Shown piece by piece: positions 62,812 through 64,000 of a stretch of 64,000 bases of DNA. How positions within the stretch are numbered: position 1 is the first letter of the stretch; the number at the start of each line of letters is the position of its first letter. The position numbers and the translations under genes were made by a program. The notes beneath the pieces are model-generated. The model was not told the origin of the DNA. It did not search any database and saw only the letters and a program-made list of their open reading frames with translations. The DNA is taken from contig NZ_CANLZX010000020.1 in the NCBI RefSeq assembly GCF_947495675.1, positions 1 through 64,000 of the forward strand, in the 5' to 3' direction. The DNA is from an uncultured Algibacter sp. (lineage in GTDB: Bacteria > Bacteroidota > Bacteroidia > Flavobacteriales > Flavobacteriaceae).

Positions 62812-63942
62812 TTATTTAAGCTTAGAATAAATGTCTTTAAGGTTCTCAAAATTTTTGTCATGAGTATACATGTTTTCGTATAATTGCCTCGCGTTTAAAC
62901 CGTATTCCTCTGTATTTTTATTAGAGAATTCTAATACTTTTTTTCTTAAATCATTAGAATTATTGGGCGTAAATGTTTCTCCATTGTGCCCAGAAACAAC
63001 AATATCATTAATATTATCAATATTAGAGGCCAATACAGGTGTGCCAGTAGAAAAAGCTTCAATTAAAGTATTAGGAAGCCCTTCATACCAAATGGACGGA
63101 AAAACTAATGCTTTTGTTTTATTAAGCATTTTTCTTATAAATACTTTGTCTTGAGAACCATGAAATATAATATTCTTATTTGCTTTGCTTTTTAATTCTT
63201 CAAATAAATCTCCATCGCCTACAACATCGAGTTGTATATCAGGAATTTCATTAAAAGCTTCAATCATAACATCTACTCCTTTTTCTTTTGATAATCTACC
63301 AATAAACAAATACTTGTTTTCTCTATTACCTGAATCATTATCAAGTAAATCATCTGTACTGTTTGGCTTTACAATTACATTTTCATCATTTACTTTTAAG
63401 CTTGAATCAACAATTAACTTTTTAATAAATGGTGTAAGCACTATAAATTTATTAATTGTACTACCCCAAGTATTGTTAATTTTATTATAACCAATAAAAG
63501 AAGCTAACAAAGCACTTTTTGCATATGAGTCTTGAAAGCATTTATGTTTTATCCCATATAATGGTACAGAAATATTTTTACACTTAGTACACACCTTAGA
63601 ATCTCTTAAAAACAATGCTCCTGGACACAATAATCTGTAGTTATGCAAAGTCATAACAACAGGAACATTTCTTTTTTTTGCCGCTTTTAATACACTTGGA
63701 GATGCTGAATAAAATATATTATGTACGTGAATTGCATCTGGATTAAATGCGTCGATTTTATTTAAAGTTACTTGAAATGCATCTTTATTATGAAAAAGAT
63801 TTATAGGAGATATTTTATCATTACTAAAAAATAGCTGATTAACTTCAAATCCTTTTTTTGTAAGTAAATTGTATTCGTTATCAACGACAACATCTTCACC
63901 TCCATAGTGTCTATACTTATTGTGTATTTGAAGAATTCTCAT
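62812..63942 (-). CDS. Glycosyltransferase family 4
   Basis: This 376-residue GT-B enzyme opens RILQIHNKYRHYGGEDVVVD, a start typical of polysaccharide GT4 enzymes. The C-terminal domain shows FIGRLSKEKGVDVMIEAFNE and PSIWYEGLPNTLIEAFSTGT, the nucleotide-sugar binding region with its E-x7-E motif. Two cysteine pairs (TKCKN and nearby) are within the acceptor domain. It is the first visible gene of the minus-strand half; upstream genes lie beyond the window. Donor and linkage are unknown. Confidence 0.92.
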   Translation of the reverse strand: MRILQIHNKYRHYGGEDVVVDNEYNLLTKKGFEVNQLFFSNDKISPINLFHNKDAFQVTLNKIDAFNPDAIHVHNIFYSASPSVLKAAKKRNVPVVMTLHNYRLLCPGALFLRDSKVCTKCKNISVPLYGIKHKCFQDSYAKSALLASFIGYNKINNTWGSTINKFIVLTPFIKKLIVDSSLKVNDENVIVKPNSTDDLLDNDSGNRENKYLFIGRLSKEKGVDVMIEAFNEIPDIQLDVVGDGDLFEELKSKANKNIIFHGSQDKVFIRKMLNKTKALVFPSIWYEGLPNTLIEAFSTGTPVLASNIDNINDIVVSGHNGETFTPNNSNDLRKKVLEFSNKNTEEYGLNARQLYENMYTHDKNFENLKDIYSKLK

Positions 63943-64000
63943 TTATTTGAGTATTAAATATAAATAATAAAATTGTAAAAAATGAATACACCCTAATTCC

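Noticed and set aside
62870..63490. Plus-strand ORFs opposite the last glycosyltransferase
   Set aside because: They are antisense to a well-supported GT4 gene and show only low-complexity composition.

Overview
The window is chromosomal DNA of a gliding, probably marine member of the Flavobacteriaceae (phylum Bacteroidota). The DNA is strongly AT-rich. The lineage-typical genes are gldH, sprE/porW with a bactofilin, a ricT-gldH-PBP1A cluster, a truncated ATP synthase operon with no beta/epsilon genes, DUF4254, DUF4292, DUF5687, DUF6427 and DUF6341 proteins, and a few promoter-like boxes of the Bacteroidota type (TAnnTTTG). No rRNA, tRNA or CRISPR array was seen.

Layout. 1-3383: a modular secreted M14 carboxypeptidase running off the left edge. 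3608-7065: a fused double-ATPase peptide transporter subunit and the two subunits of a 3-oxoacid CoA-transferase. 7191-11357: ricT, gldH and a class A penicillin-binding protein. 11564-15211: a tight operon holding both known tRNA U34 hydroxylation enzymes (trhO-like and trhP-like), a ferredoxin and a radical SAM protein. 15630-19300: recA, a lipoprotein, an ECF sigma factor and its membrane-anchored partner fused to an outer-membrane barrel. 19600-23066: an accessory patch with an IS1595-type transposase translationally coupled to a RhuM gene, and an unrecognised two-TM protein. 23169-30498: plsC, trpS, dprA, a SPOR protein, a three-gene lipoprotein/barrel operon and an acyl-CoA thioesterase, ending in a GC-rich structured repeat. 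30659-37126: flippase, dUTPase, sugar nucleotidyltransferase, TPR protein, DUF4292 lipoprotein and EnvC-like protein, all in one direction. 37243-45887: sprE/porW, bactofilin, atpZ, DUF6168 and atpB-E-F-H-A-G. 46006-54774: a PadR-controlled ABC exporter, a PaaE-like reductase, LPS-type glycosyltransferase, upp, purD and small membrane proteins. 54862-63942: an exopolysaccharide locus in two convergent halves.

Several genes act on the same process. The ricT-gldH-PBP1A, SPOR, EnvC-like and bactofilin genes concern the envelope. SprE and GldH belong to gliding/type IX secretion, which uses the proton-motive force, and sprE sits directly upstream of the proton-translocating Fo genes. The polysaccharide locus contains an initiating sugar transferase, nucleotide-sugar enzymes (UDP-GlcNAc 2-epimerase, UDP-glucuronate decarboxylase), three glycosyltransferases and a polymerase.

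The strongest candidates for something under-described are: the combined trhO-trhP-ferredoxin-radical SAM operon with a possible attenuated leader; the IS1595 element carrying RhuM as a coupled passenger; the anti-sigma/outer-membrane barrel fusion that would span both membranes; the GC-rich intergenic repeat near 30.55 kb; and stem-loops placed at the atpE/atpF and atpA/atpG junctions. All function calls rest on motif recognition by eye. No database search was run.
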